From Apostichopus japonicus (Eukaryota > Echinodermata > Holothuroidea > Aspidochirotida > Stichopodidae), in contig NC_092565.1 of NCBI RefSeq assembly GCF_037975245.1, positions 17,277,999 to 17,341,998 of the forward strand: a stretch of 64,000 nucleotides of DNA, in the 5' to 3' direction. Shown here one piece after another: positions 1 to 12,397 of the stretch; the first letter of the stretch is position 1; every line of letters begins with the position of its first letter. The translations under genes and the position numbers were made by a program. Below the pieces are notes generated by a model. The model was given only the letters and a program-made list of their open reading frames with translations. It was not told where the DNA came from and did not search any database.

Positions 1-2250
1 CCAGTCGTTCGGTGGAAATCCATATATTTGCAGGTCAAGTTGAAGGGTTGTGACGCTTGAAATTCTTTATCACCTCATTACTTCATTAAATAACAAATAC
101 GAAGGCGTGTTTCTTGGTTCTGGAAAATGTGTTCAAGATAAGTTCTCATAGTAAAACATATAACTGACCATATTCTGCTTCCTGTTGTAACTTTTGCTGT
201 TATGGATTTCTGTGTAAGTCTTAACGAAAAACCTGTTGGATACATGAGAATCAGCTATTTTATTTTGTAATTTACAATCAAGATTTAACTTTTGACGGTA
301 TCAAGTTGCACATTAAAGCATTTTATCTTACTGTCTGTGGAAAGCAGTTCAAGGGGGGGGGGGGGGGATTCTAATAGGGAAACTTCTGCATGGTTTTATT
401 GAGGTCTTTACCAAACTCTAAAGAGGATTTTCTTCATGTGGATTATGAGAGTTTCAAGTACATATTGTTTGAAGAAGAGTGACAGTAGTATATCATTCTA
501 ACCAAGCAATACCTCCCTGCTTGAAGGATGCTCTAGAAAGCATGGATTATCTTTAGTTGCATCAGAGCTACAAAGGGAGAGTCATCATTCCAGTTAAATT
601 TCCCCATGCAGGGGGTAGGAAGTGAGGGTGGGCACACAACATCAGAGGGACATTTTCTCATTCCACAACCACCACTCGTTATGCTATAAACCGATACACA
701 CCGGCCATATCACTTAAATATATATGATGTGTTAGTATGTTATCAATACTATTTATTGAGATTGTTTATTGTTAACCTTGCTATAAAAAGATATGGGATG
801 CCATTTTAAAAATAGTATGTACAGACAGTGCCCCCCCCCCCCCCGGCTCCTGGCTCCCTGATCCCATGTATAATCATTTTTCACTCTTTGCCCAGTCTGA
901 TATAGATTCAGAATATTGTGTTTGTGCATGACTATCATCCAATTTCATGTTTTGATTTTTACTATATTAACTTTCTTTAAACAAACTTTTCTCTACAAGA
1001 ATGACATATTTAAAGTGTGAGAAACATGATGAGACAACAAATCTAGCATATTGCATCCTGCTCTGTCCTATTTGCTTTATTCTTTCCCTTGTTTGGCTTT
1101 GTTTTGTTTCCTGTATGTTTTGCAGCTCTTTTGAAGAGAATATTGTCTAATACATCTTTTCTAATTTGAACCACTTTTGTCCAATAAGAAACCTTCATAA
1201 TAAGAAACAACAAACCTTTATCACTGGAATTGCCTGGAATGCCATTTGTCTATACAAATGAAGATTTGCTTCGCGCATGGCCATCACAACGGGCTTAGGG
1301 GGCAGGGGTGGGGGAATGTCCTTCCACCCTGTTGAGAGGGAGAAAACCTTGACTCGACGATTGAGTGACAAAAATAAGGAACGGTTAAAAAGTAAACAAT
1401 AAAGTAGTAATGAAAGTCAATAAATAGGTGTCAAGCCCATACGGAGAGGGTTGGGGCAGTGTTGACATTTTCAAGGTCAGAGAAGTATCTTCCAGCTAAT
1501 TCACGGTTGTTATTAGCAAACAAAAATATTTTGGAACTCATCACAGATAGGTCACAGACTTAAGAAGACCCCTCCCCAGGACACAAATTCGATAACTTAC
1601 CATCCCAACTCCCCCCCCCCCCCCCTTATCCTTGCACTCAAAATTATGTGTATGGGCCTGAGCTTTGTATATAGCGTTGCCGATTTCATTTAGGATGTAA
1701 CTTGAAAACACTCTCGGTAACTTCCCGTCCTATAATGAGCTTTACGCACGGATGAAATTTCATATTGGCTAGGCAACTCTCGTAGACCCATGAAGTACAG
1801 TTACCATACTTGCCAAAACTTACCCACTGTGTGTCAGGGAAATACGGAAAAAATGAAGTTTGGACTCCTAAAGTTCGTAATATTTTACCTCTGCAATTAT
1901 CATATTTTGTTGTAGCTGTTGCATTACCTATCCCGTACCCGCCCTCCGTTGGGGGAGGAAGTTAGGTTTATACTATCTCTCCCTCTGTAAAGATGACTAT
2001 GAACGCAATGTAGTTGCCGAATACAAAATGCAACATATACGGAGGATAACATAGCAGCAATCACAACAAAAACATGATTAACATCTTCTACAGATGGAAG
2101 ACTTGTTTCTTTTTCTTCTTTTTTTCCCGTTCTATTTTTTGTTTTGCAGCAACGCACAACGTCTCATTTATTTCCTGTAACATTTAACTCTGACGTATGC
2201 ATCTGCTCTAATTATTGATATAATGAACTCAATTGCCTTTTGAATATCGA
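1..2250. other. Gene-poor sequence
   Basis: No exon with convincing splice sites or recognisable protein similarity is visible on either strand. The stretch is AT-rich with several G or C homopolymer runs (near 352-367, 830-844 and 1609-1624). Short open frames here look like chance. Confidence 0.5.
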
Positions 2251-2254
2251 AATG

Positions 2255-2470
2255 CTTAAATTTTATGCGGGACAAAATATGCTATGAAGTATTTGCGGAC
2301 ATTCTGTACCAGGACATTTCGTCCGGTGGGACTATATTTGCTGTGAGGGTGGGACACAATTTTCAGCAGATAATGTCCGACCGGACTAAATATGCTGGTA
2401 CAAAGTGTCCGCGGAGACACTTTGTACAGGGGGACACTCTGTACTGTCACACAGGCATGTCTATGCTTGA
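2255..2470. repeat. GGAC-rich palindromic repeat with a perfect hairpin
   Basis: The segment repeats variants of GGACNAAATATGC in both orientations. It contains a perfect 12-bp hairpin: GTACAAAGTGTC at 2398-2409, six-base loop CGCGGA, and the exact reverse complement at 2416-2427. The open frames on both strands through the segment follow from its inverted symmetry. It is probably a fragment of a non-autonomous element; no target duplication was found. Confidence 0.55.
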
Positions 2471-3023
2471 GCGATTGTCAAGGATGTCAATTTTTCACGC
2501 AACTTTTTTTCGAACTCACTTGATTGATGGGCCCCGCTCCATTGCCGGGCCCAGGGCCCGGTGATCACTTAAGACGGCCCTGCTGCAGGTTAATCTTCAG
2601 CCTGAGTAGCCGTCATCAACAACTTACAAGTAATTTACACTTTCCATTTCGCGCCATTGCCATACTGTTGGAATACTAGAGAGGGCTCTTGAAAACGGAA
2701 GTACTACGTCACAGGTCAACTTCTCTGTTGTCGAAACACCTTGTAGATCAGTGTTTGGAACTAACCTCAGCCATCGAGTTTAATTAAGGTACATGTGACT
2801 TCTAGAACAACGACATCCAGACTCATTTCTACGGGTTTCTTCTTACAAATTCTTATCATAATCTTTAGGAGCTTGTTTTACGTATTAAGAACATTTTTTG
2901 TAAAGTTAAGAAACTCGTCTTGGCGTGTTAGGCCCAGGTTAAGTCAGTTCGTTCAAATTAATAGTCTATTTTGCCAGTCGTGAAACTAGTACTGCTACTA
3001 CTACTAGTACAGTAGGACTAGTC

Positions 3024-3976
3024 GGTTTCAGTTGTTTTCCGCATACGTTACTTTCCGCTGATTACTTTCCGCTGAAAAAATTCTTCTGCGGAAAACACCT
3101 TTTTTTCACCTTCCTGTATACTATATTTTCCGCATATTATAGGATACCAAATTCAGGCAGGATGATTAAAATAACATGAGAAAGTATCAAAGAACGTCGA
3201 TAAAGGGTTAGACTGAGTTCATGTCAGAAAAGTTAAGCTGCTTATAATACAGAGGCAAGCTTGGGGGTGTGTAATTAGGGATTATTAAAGAAGTATGTGG
3301 TGGTCGGCCGATAAAAGGGCGGTACTAATTTAGAATCCGTACCATTCCTAACCCCTAACCCTACTTCCTAACCCTAATTCATTACCCCTAACCCTATTCC
3401 CTACCTCCTAACCCTTCTTCCTAACCCCTAACCCTATTCCCTACTTCCTAACCCTACTTCCTAACCCCTAACCCTACTCCCTACTGTACTTCCTAACCCT
3501 AATTTCTAGCCCCTAGTAAGCCTTCCCATTCATATGGTACAGATTCTTAAGTTAGGCCAAAAGGGCAAAGGGACACCCGCGTTAGGAAGGATTGACTATC
3601 TAATAAAGTATTAAAACTGCGGTCGGCGTAATGATAGTTTAAAAAAAAAGTTGTAAAAGGCGGTATCTTTGATTTTCGCTGGAAATGGCTGTATAAGTAA
3701 GGGCTGTTTTAATAGTCGAACACGCATTTTGCACCACCTTTCTTACAAGTTACATCTAAAATCATGGCCGATTTATCCTGTTACAGTTAAATCCTATCTT
3801 CTCCACCTTCCTAAATCATTCCATGTGCCTAATCAATTCAGTAAGTTATTCTGTCCCTCCAAAAAAAAACGTTACTTTCTGCTGAAAAAAACGTTGTTTT
3901 CCGCTGACAAATTTGTTTGCGGAAAACACCGTTTTGTTTCAGCGGAAAGTAACGTGTGCGGAAAACAACGGTACCC
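3024..3976. mobile_element. 953-bp miniature inverted-repeat transposon with 9-bp target duplication
   Basis: The termini are inverted repeats of roughly 38 bp sharing the cores TTGTTTTCCGCA and ACGTTACTTTCCGCTGA. Further internal copies of TTTCCGCTGA and TGCGGAAAAC lie near both ends. The element is flanked by the direct repeat GGACTAGTC (3015-3023 and 3977-3985). There is no transposase. A 9-bp duplication is typical of Mutator-like elements, so a MULE-type non-autonomous element is the best guess; an 8-bp hAT-type duplication with a chance extra base remains possible. The interior holds a CCCTAA-rich tract. Confidence 0.8.
3340..3515. repeat. Degenerate telomere-like CCCTAA tract
   Basis: About 175 bp of irregular CCTAACCC, CCCCTAACCCTA and CCCTACTTCCTAACC units. 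The core resembles the metazoan telomere repeat, but spacing is irregular and units alternate with CTTCCTA. It lies inside the miniature transposon, so it is cargo of that element and not a chromosome end. Confidence 0.6.
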
Positions 3977-4387
3977 GGACTAGTCTAGGTACAGCCTACT
4001 CAGCTGAGTAATGTGTGAATCATTAGGCCTAGGCTAGGAGTCGGACTACTTCATTAGGGCTTATCAGTAGCATGGAGGTCTCATAATTGACGCACTTAAG
4101 GATTTTCATATGTGTAGCTCCTCAAAAATGTAATGATCTCAATATATTGATTGTTCTGTGCATACGTAATACACTACAATTGACTATTGAGCACAGTTTG
4201 ACCACAAAATGTCTACTGTGTCAAGTTCTTTCATACCCCGAAATTAACATTCTTCGATAAGCCAACTGTAAGTATACATCTATTGACTGTGGATGCTGTT
4301 TCCTATGCTCTGGGCCTCTAAGGCCAGACAGGTCAGGTCCCAGAGAGTAGTGGTATCATGTTAAGCCTAGTTAAATGCATTGAAATT

Positions 4388-4738
4388 GACTAGCCCCAAA
4401 CCGCGCTGCCCCTGAAAAAGTTAACTTTCCGTTGCTTGCAAGTGAAGTTTTATTCATTTCGCTACAAAATGCAGACAGTAATGGAACATGATACATTGTT
4501 ATCTTTTATCTAGACCTGAGAGTGAGATATCCATCGCTGCTATGTACACTGTGTTGTGGGTATTCACCGTAGCTGCATGAATTGACTTGTACACTAGTGT
4601 CTAATTACAGACGATAGCAAGCTGTGTGTGTGTTTTCTGGGATCGAAGGTGGTGTCTAACACTTCTGTACACCTCATTTGAAACTAGGTCAGATTACCGG
4701 CATCAGACGTTTCTTTGTGCGCGAGTCTTCACTCCCTG
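4388..4738 (+). repeat. Segment with an inverted copy at 39815-40170
   Basis: About 350 bp that reappear in reverse complement at 39815-40170 at roughly 80% identity by eye. Shared landmarks are GCCCCAAACCGCG, ATCCATCGCTGCTATGTACAC (one base differs between copies) and GCGCGAGTCTTCAC. No coding potential is shared by the two copies. It is either a dispersed repeat or a small inverted duplication; it sits upstream of the PBDC1-like exons and might carry an old 5' region. Confidence 0.65.
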
Positions 4739-4740
4739 TA

Positions 4741-6612
4741 GTTTAAGGTTACAAGTTTTGTTAATTTTAGGGAGTAAGACTTCCAGATGCCAAGAACACA
4801 ACTGGGGGTGGGAGGGGAGGGTGTTAAAAGCTTAATAAGAAACGGAATTTGATCAGCACATACAAAGTTTAGGTTGCCTGCTGTATCATTTCTAGTAATT
4901 ATTTGAAGGTGCGTCATTTATGAAACCTTTGCTACACTTCTTTCGAACAGTGGCAGTAGTACCAGTATGATGGAGTGAATCATTACTTTGAATTTGAACT
5001 GTCAGCTTTTACTTACTGTACTGTCAAAAAGAAAGTATTATTGACTGATTAATTTGTATTATGTTGCTTTTTTCATTGTCAATGTGTAATAGTGCATTTT
5101 AGCCAGTGTGTCACATAGTCATGAATGTCTAAAGTTGTAAATAACAGTATGAATTACTCCAGCGGCAGCAGAGTTCTAGCCATGTGTGTATCCTGTTTTG
5201 TACAGGAATTGAAATAGTTGAGATAAGTCTAACTAAGTTTCTATTCTGACAACCAGAAACTTGTGTCCATGGTTTTGTCAGAGTGACATAGATAGTTAAC
5301 TTAGTGATGATAGGATTTCAAGGCTTTTGATTCTACATACAGTTATCTTTCTTTGAACAATGTTTGGACCAGCAGAAAAGAAAATACGGGTGGTAAAAGG
5401 ATGACTGGCAAACTTATTACAGGCATGAGCTTTTTCCGCAAATTCGCAGAATAATGGTGATTTCTTATCTACCTCGGGGACAAAAAGTATTATCATAACA
5501 CTGTAGCATAAGCAAACTGGAGCCTATACCGCAATTTTTGCAAAGTTCTAGGATTTTTTTCTACCCAGGCTCATCCCGGTTATTACGTGTATGTGTTACC
5601 ATGGTAATTGTAACTTTGTTATGTTGCTCCTATACTTACAGATTCAAGAGAGTACAAACTGTATGATGCAGAAAACTACAGTATAACAATGATGTAACTT
5701 GGTTGTTACTTTCTTTCTTCTTTCAATACTTAACAATTCAGATATTCTTTTAGTTATATTCTTCATTAAATTTAGACATAACTAATGACATTCCATTATT
5801 AAATGGCATCTGGTTCAGTTGTTGAACTTATAGGTTTTGTAATCCCATATGGTTTGGACTGTGCCATAATTGCTTTTGAAGCTCTGCCAATGGTCATCAT
5901 GGATGATCATATGAAACTGCCTAAATATTTGATCAAACCTTCCTTAAGTGTTGAACAAGTATCACACAGAATTACAAGGCATCCATGATTGATGCTATGC
6001 ACTTTCTACAGCAATTGCTACCATATTATATTTCTGATGATAATGATACAAAAAAGGATTGTACCAGGTTGTGCAATGGAGTTTGCCAGAAACAGCAAAC
6101 TGGAAGATTTTGATGGCCTATTGAGTTGTAAGATTGCAATCTGCATTGAATTCCCTGTAATGTGGTTCCACTCCTTGGCTAAGCAAAGTACGGTAATCTG
6201 CTGCGTTAGTATGTAAACTGAAATAGCAGCAAACACTGTGAAATGTTTGTCAATATTAAGAAAGTAAAGTGTTACATTAAATATATAGGTGAGGCAAGTA
6301 CAAGATGCAATGACTTGTGTATTAATTAGGAGTAGCCACATGGCCATTCACATACTGTAGATCACTTGTGGTAGGAGTGAGGGTTACTCAGCTAAATATT
6401 TTAAATTGTAATTATATATGATCAGAGACTTTTTCAGAGTGAAACAAAGTATTAAACAGCCCATTGCAAAATACAGAGCTTTATATTATAAGGTAGTAAT
6501 GGTGGTAACCCTTCTATCATTCAATATGTTCTTATCAACTAATTTGCTTAAATATGTATTTACTAACTCTGGAACTCTTTGTCTTCTATGCCTGTGTTAT
6601 TTCTCTTGATAG
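4741..6612. other. No recognised gene
   Basis: AT-rich sequence with several 60-110 codon open frames on both strands (for example plus 5803-5988, minus 6018-6347). None shows a recognisable family or plausible splice borders. The first exon of the PBDC1-like gene downstream should lie in or before this stretch, but I could not identify it. Confidence 0.4.
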
Positions 6613-9033
6613 GCTAGTGTGGAAGGTCTGTGGGCAGTACAGACTATGCATCATTGTGAAACCTACAGTACATGAATGTGAGTGTTTCATAAATTTTATG
6701 TGTTGATGTTTGTTTACTTTAATAAAAAAACTATCGTTCACTGTAGTTTTGAAGGGTAGTGAGGACTGAGGAACATAAAATATTCCTATAAAGCACCAAA
6801 ATAAATAGTGTTACTACTGTTGATGTCTGAGCTATATGTTATGAACCAAATGTTCTACAGTCTTACTGTACTTTGACCAATTTTTGGTAGGGATGTGTAG
6901 AAGGTCATACAATATGTAATTTTCTCCAAACCTCTTTACTTTTAAATTAAAATTTGAATTTAGTACTTGTTGGAGCTCCAAGGATAACTGTTTTTTTTTT
7001 TATGTAGGGAATGGGGGGGGGGGGTGGTGAGATGATGAGGCTACCCATTAAGGTAAGATTTGCTGTAAGCTACTTGCTATCTGCTGTGCATTCAGAAACC
7101 TGTTGATGTTCCATACTCAATTCTCTTGCAGCTCATATCTTCTGTTGATTCAAGAATCTTGAAACTCAGCGACTGGGATGACCTCATCCTGGAAGATTTC
7201 CGCAAAGACTTCCCAAATTTTGAAATAAGTCTTGTCAAAGAAGACCACTTGAAGAAACCATCTGCTAAAGTGGTAAGGAAGTTGAAAGACTGTACAGTAG
7301 CAGTTTTTGTGATGCACAGCTGATATCCTCATCAATTCTCTCCCTTCTCCAAATCCCTCTCTTTCATCACTGAGTTTGATATGTTGGTGAGCTTTCTTTA
7401 TTGGTACTATATTTCAACTGTTTTTGTCATATATATTTCAACTTCATTCATGGACAGTCATGGATGTGGAATATAAAACATACAAATGTTGTCCTACTTG
7501 TGTAGCATACTGTTGTGGAAGTCTGTCTTTGAAATTGTATTTAAATAATGATTTCAAAGGCCACAGTTTTGTGATGTTCATCTGTGGTTACCTATTATAA
7601 AGGAGCTGCAACAAGAAACTTTTCTCCTATCTAAGTAAAGTATATCAATACGAGAGCCAGTATTTTGATACTGAGGGAGGGGATGGAGAGGAGGGCAGGG
7701 AATGCCATGCTAGGATAAAATCCTAGACCCTCTTTGCTGTTATGTTTATATATGGATGTAGGTTTTTACTGTTCCAGTATAAACTTCATTTTCTGGATTT
7801 GTCAGGGACAGAGGTTGTTGGTTTAGAAAGAAAAAAAAAACATCTGGAAAATCCATGTTCCTGTACAACTGTATAGTGTAAAACTTTGACTTTATAGTAT
7901 TATAACAGAGAGCATTTTACCATGATCTGCACCCTCCCCTTACTCAACAAGTTCACCTATACAATCTCTTAGTTGGTAGCACAGACAGGAAGTCCTCCTA
8001 CATCACACTTCCCAGAAAGATTACTAACAGTTTCTGTTTACAAGCCATAAAGATAATAATATACTTCCCCATCTTCTAAGTCTCGATGGATCACTTACAC
8101 TTTGACTTCCACAGCATAAAACTCTCTACAACAAAAACCCTACACCTGTCTGTGTATATATTATATCTCTACACAGATCTCTACCAAGAAAGTAACCTTC
8201 AATGTGATGTCATTGATTATGTCACAGTGCCAATTTCTCAGTAGCCCTGCCTCTGTTTCTTGGTAGAGTGTGTGTCAACAAGAGGACAGAGTAACTTCCA
8301 GTCCCATCCTCTGTCACCAACAAGTTTCAAGTTAACTCAAAATCCAGTATAAATTACATGAAAGTAAATATTTATAAATAGGATATGACAAACATTTAAG
8401 AGTTATAATGCTTAAAATAGCATGCAATATATGTACAAATAATAAATCAAAAGTTAATAAATTAATTAAAGGAGGTTTTGTGTAACAACACCCTGAATAA
8501 ATAAAGCAGCCCTATAAATGAAAGAATTTTCAAAACGTACAGTTCGAAATTTTGGCGTGATTGTCCTATTTCTCAAATTATAATTAGTCTGTTTAGTATA
8601 TAAGATCAAACTTTCACCAATTGTATTCAGTAGTATATATCTAGCCATATGAAGCTCTAATATACCCGTTTAAATCAACTGTTTGTTCATGTCCTTTTTT
8701 CATGTTCAAGCACCGGTGTGACAGAATCTCTGCAATGTATGTTATTGTGTGAAATACAGTACTACATGTTTCAAACAGACTTCTTTTTATTGTATGTGTC
8801 GTTTTGGTACTGTAACTGTACAAGAGTACTGTAACTTCAACCTTACCAACGTAGTGCTACTATTATTATTATTATTATTATTATGATTAATTATTACATG
8901 TTATCTCTTATTCTTTTTCAGAAATGGCGGACAGTTTGCAATCGTTATAAAGAAGAAATAAAGGACTTCAATCAAGGACTACTCATCAGGTTAGACTGCA
9001 AGAAAGATTACTCAGAAGAGAATACTATTTTAG
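6613..9033 (+). pseudogene. PBDC1: PBDC1-like gene, incomplete and damaged
   Basis: Three consecutive blocks match PBDC1, a small conserved cytosolic protein. Block 1 (6613-6672) reads VEGLWAVQTMHHCETY, matching the family's WAM..M.HAE.Y segment. Block 2 (7132-7272, 47 codons, clean AG and GTAAGG borders) begins LISSVD and contains FRKDFPNFE. Block 3 (8922-9033) contains NQGLLIRLDC and EENTIL and ends at GTGAGC; blocks 2 and 3 join in phase. Block 1 is damaged: between its last conserved codon and the GTGAGT donor at 6678 there appear to be five extra bases, giving an in-frame TGA. The conserved family C-terminus (RIQF.AIEIARNREG) is not found downstream. The best acceptor after block 3, at 10094-10095, leads to a stop after about eight codons. 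The likeliest reading is a decaying duplicate, but an assembly indel in block 1 plus a missed last exon is possible. Confidence 0.7.
8466..8640 (-). mobile_element. Possible LINE reverse-transcriptase tail fragment
   Basis: The minus-strand frame reads YNLRNRTITPKFRT followed by SFIYRAALF. This resembles the C-terminal tail that follows the reverse transcriptase domain in many non-LTR retrotransposons (YNLR ... RSFxYRGAxLWN). The fragment is short and ends abruptly, and it lies in the intron before the third PBDC1-like block. A chance match cannot be excluded. Confidence 0.35.
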
Positions 9034-12000
9034 GTGAGCCTTGACCCTGGTTGTGCAATACAACAGAAGATATATTAATCTTGTCTGTATCGCATTGATA
9101 AAAATGAAAGAAAATTTCAATTTACATCTTTCCTCTCTTACCCATCTCCTATCAAATTCACTCCAATCTACCCCAGCCGATAAACTGGCAACATTCTGTC
9201 ACTGTTCCCTCCTCCCCATGACCCTTGCCATCTTTCTTACCTATGTTACCTATGTTCAGATTATCTAAACATGATTTTCTAGCAAGGTTTTCCATCTGCT
9301 TGAAAGAATTTTGTTTAACAACCCACATCCATCTCATATGTAAAAGTAATGAAAATGTATTCAGAGAAAGTGAAGAAAAGGAAAAAAAAATTAATCAATA
9401 ATTTCAGGTCAAAAATTGGGCAATGCATTTGAAGCTTTTATATTAAAGGATAAGGAATCTTCCCAGTTTGCCTGTATAATGAACTTCTTTTTAAATTGAT
9501 TAAATGTGAGGTTACACCGTTTATGGGGAATGAGAGCCTTGATAGATCTGGTTCCATTAAGAACAATGTAACAAGCACCTATAATGTGTCTATGTAATGG
9601 GGGCACTGGTAGGCTGGAGTCTTTCTACAATAATTTTCAGAGAACAACCTGTGGTAATCATTCCCCCGTAAATGGTCATTAGAAAATATTCCCGTAACCC
9701 AGGGTCTTCTATTCAACACTTGTATTGAATACTTTGAGTCTTGACATACATATATAGAGGTCATGACCCCTTGTCAGTAGTAAGTGTACACCAGTTTTTC
9801 TGCTTTGCTTTAAGCAAAAACATTACGATTCCAAACTTCAAAAGCTGAAGGCATTGTTTTTTCTAAATAAGAAGACGTTGATAAATTTGATACTTAGTAT
9901 TTCGTTTATGTCCGTAGCTTTTAGTCTGGAGATATAGTATGTGTAAAAGGCCATCTTGTCAAATTTCAATTTTACCAAAATGTCAACTGAACAGAAGAGA
10001 AATAGAAACACAAGAAGATAGAGAATGTTCTGTTATCTTTGTTATTTTCGTTTACCGTGCATTTGTTACAAATTTATAATTGTTTTACATACAGGTCTGC
10101 TGATGGCAAAGCACACCAAATGAACACTGACACATCCTGACATTTGAACCACACCTCTTTGCACCCCTCACCCACTACCATCATTAACCTTCCATCCCAT
10201 ACAAGTAAATGTTTTCCATTAAACAAATGTAAACCAAGATTCAAATCAGACAGAAAGTGTTTACACAGTTGAATGTATGCATAATATTAACCTTCCAGTG
10301 ATAACAGTGGATTAGTTGACCATCAAAGAGGTGATAGGTTACTATAGGTTAAATGAGTCAATCCCTTCCTTCCCCCCCCCCAACAACTGGATGTTCTTCG
10401 CTGCTGATAAGAGTGATGGATAATATATGCTCAAATCTTCAAACATCACAGTATTCACTTCTGGTGTGTAACAGTGTTCAGAAATAGTTCTCCATAATTT
10501 CACTCTAAACTTTCTGAAAAACTTTACATAAATTGCTTTCTTCCTATCACACTGAAGCAAGCTGGTCTTCTGTAAATACACAATGCTTTCATTTAATGGC
10601 CTATGGAGATGGTAGTGTCTTGGTATAACATAGCGTATAGTAATAGAAGTATGGGAAACTACTGATGCAGATTTGATTCACAGAAAGCCAGTTTTTCTTG
10701 GTTAGTTAGATTATTAGTCTGCTCTGTAAAAACGGAGAGATGAATGAAATGACCACACAAAAATTCATGCCTAACCTAAGGAAGGGGTGCCATTAATAGA
10801 CTGCAGGTTGGATAAATATGGGATCAGAACTACACAGTGTAAAGTAACAGAAAAAAAAAATTGAAAACGGAAATATGCATAATGAAATAGCCACAAAGAG
10901 GACAAAATGAATTCTTAAACAATCAAGGATATAAAATCTTTTTTGTTTTATCTTAGAACATATATCTTAAACTGAACCACAGTTATTCAACCATTTCCTT
11001 TAATCTTGCTACTTCAAACTGAGCATAAAATAAATCAAAGTAGATCGTCAAAAATTACTGGATCTTCACCAAAGGCGACTTGAAAATATCCTGCGAGGAA
11101 CAAAATTTGGATCCTCTATTAAACTTGCTATTTAATCAATAACACAGACTTTTTGCAGAAGTAGCTTTTTTAATATTGCTATCTCTTTTTGAATGTAAAA
11201 TAACTAGTTTTCTCTTTCTAGACACATTATAAGTGGACAATTAATATAAATATAGACATAATATTTCAGAATTATAACCAAATTATCATTTGATTGATTC
11301 AGCAGAATTGATCTCTGATATGACAAGACAAAAAACGGAAAGTTAACAACAAATCTTTTTACAACAGGGATGTAATTTTCAAGAGATGGGTAACAATCAC
11401 TTACGTTGACAGTTTGGGAATACCGAGTTCCTGCCACTGCAATATCGCTTTTAAAGGATGACTGCAGATCCGATTTAATTTTGATATGTTCTGGAACATT
11501 TATTGTACAAGCCACTGCCATCAGTTCAGGAAGTATCTCTTTAACTTTTTTAATATTTTGAGGAATGACCCTTTAAACAGGTGAGGTTCATCAATTGAAC
11601 AAGACGCAACCCCAACCATCTAGAAATAACTGTCACGTACAACTTCCTTTCCCCAAAATAGCTAAGAAATTCTTATTCCATTTGGGTTGATATCACATAG
11701 TTAAGTGTTTCTTCACATATAAGGCTCCTCTTCACATATAAGGCTGGAGACTTGATCAAGTCTTTATGACATCATTGACAGCACTTGCTTAAATGGGGGG
11801 TTTTTTGTCTTTGTTTATTACAATGGTTATTTTCTGTAGTGGAGATGAGTATTGCAATTGCTGAATCTGAAATACCTAAAAAAACTACAAATTTTCCCAG
11901 AACAATGGTGTTGAATGTCCACCAAAGGCATTCTGTTGCTAATATGAAGTTGAAAAAAAAACATATTTTGGTTTCAGTTATTAGGATTTATAAAACCATG

Positions 12001-12397
12001 GCTTAACATTTATATTTGTCATCAGTTTAACCATAAAGGAGCCTTCCAGGTATTTATCAAAATTTAAAGGTAAATATCTCGAACACCAGAATAGCTAGAG
12101 AAACATTACAAGCCCAATTTTTTTCTTTTTTTTTAATTGACAGAAGTATTGCCTTCTATATACATTGTAAGTGTGCATGTAAGCACAAGCCTATTGATTG
12201 TATCAAACTCTGTGAGTTCACTGTATTGGTTGTAGAAAGAGATGTATTAAATAATCAAAATACGATGTTGGCGAAATGAAAGAGTTTTCTTTGGTCACCA
12301 ATCAGGGTATATTAAATCCCCCTTCAAAAGTTCTAATGCCATGCCATACTCGGTAATGGTGCATTCAATATCTTACAAAAGATATATTCTCATCTTT
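9034..12397. other. No recognised gene between the PBDC1-like exons and the CARD gene
   Basis: AT-rich DNA without a convincing exon. Minus-strand frames of 60-105 codons (9409-9606, 10342-10581, 11204-11521) have no recognisable family. There is a small tandem duplication of CTTCACATATAAGGCT near 11712-11745. The 3' untranslated region of the minus-strand gene ending at 12398 should occupy the right-hand part; a minus-strand AATAAA lies near 11813-11818. Confidence 0.4.

Noticed and set aside
3340-3515. Chromosome-end telomere
   Set aside because: Units are irregular and enclosed in a transposon with both flanks present.
5803-6347. Adjacent open frames on both strands that could form a small gene
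   Set aside because: No recognisable family, no consistent splice borders, and composition like the surrounding intergenic DNA.
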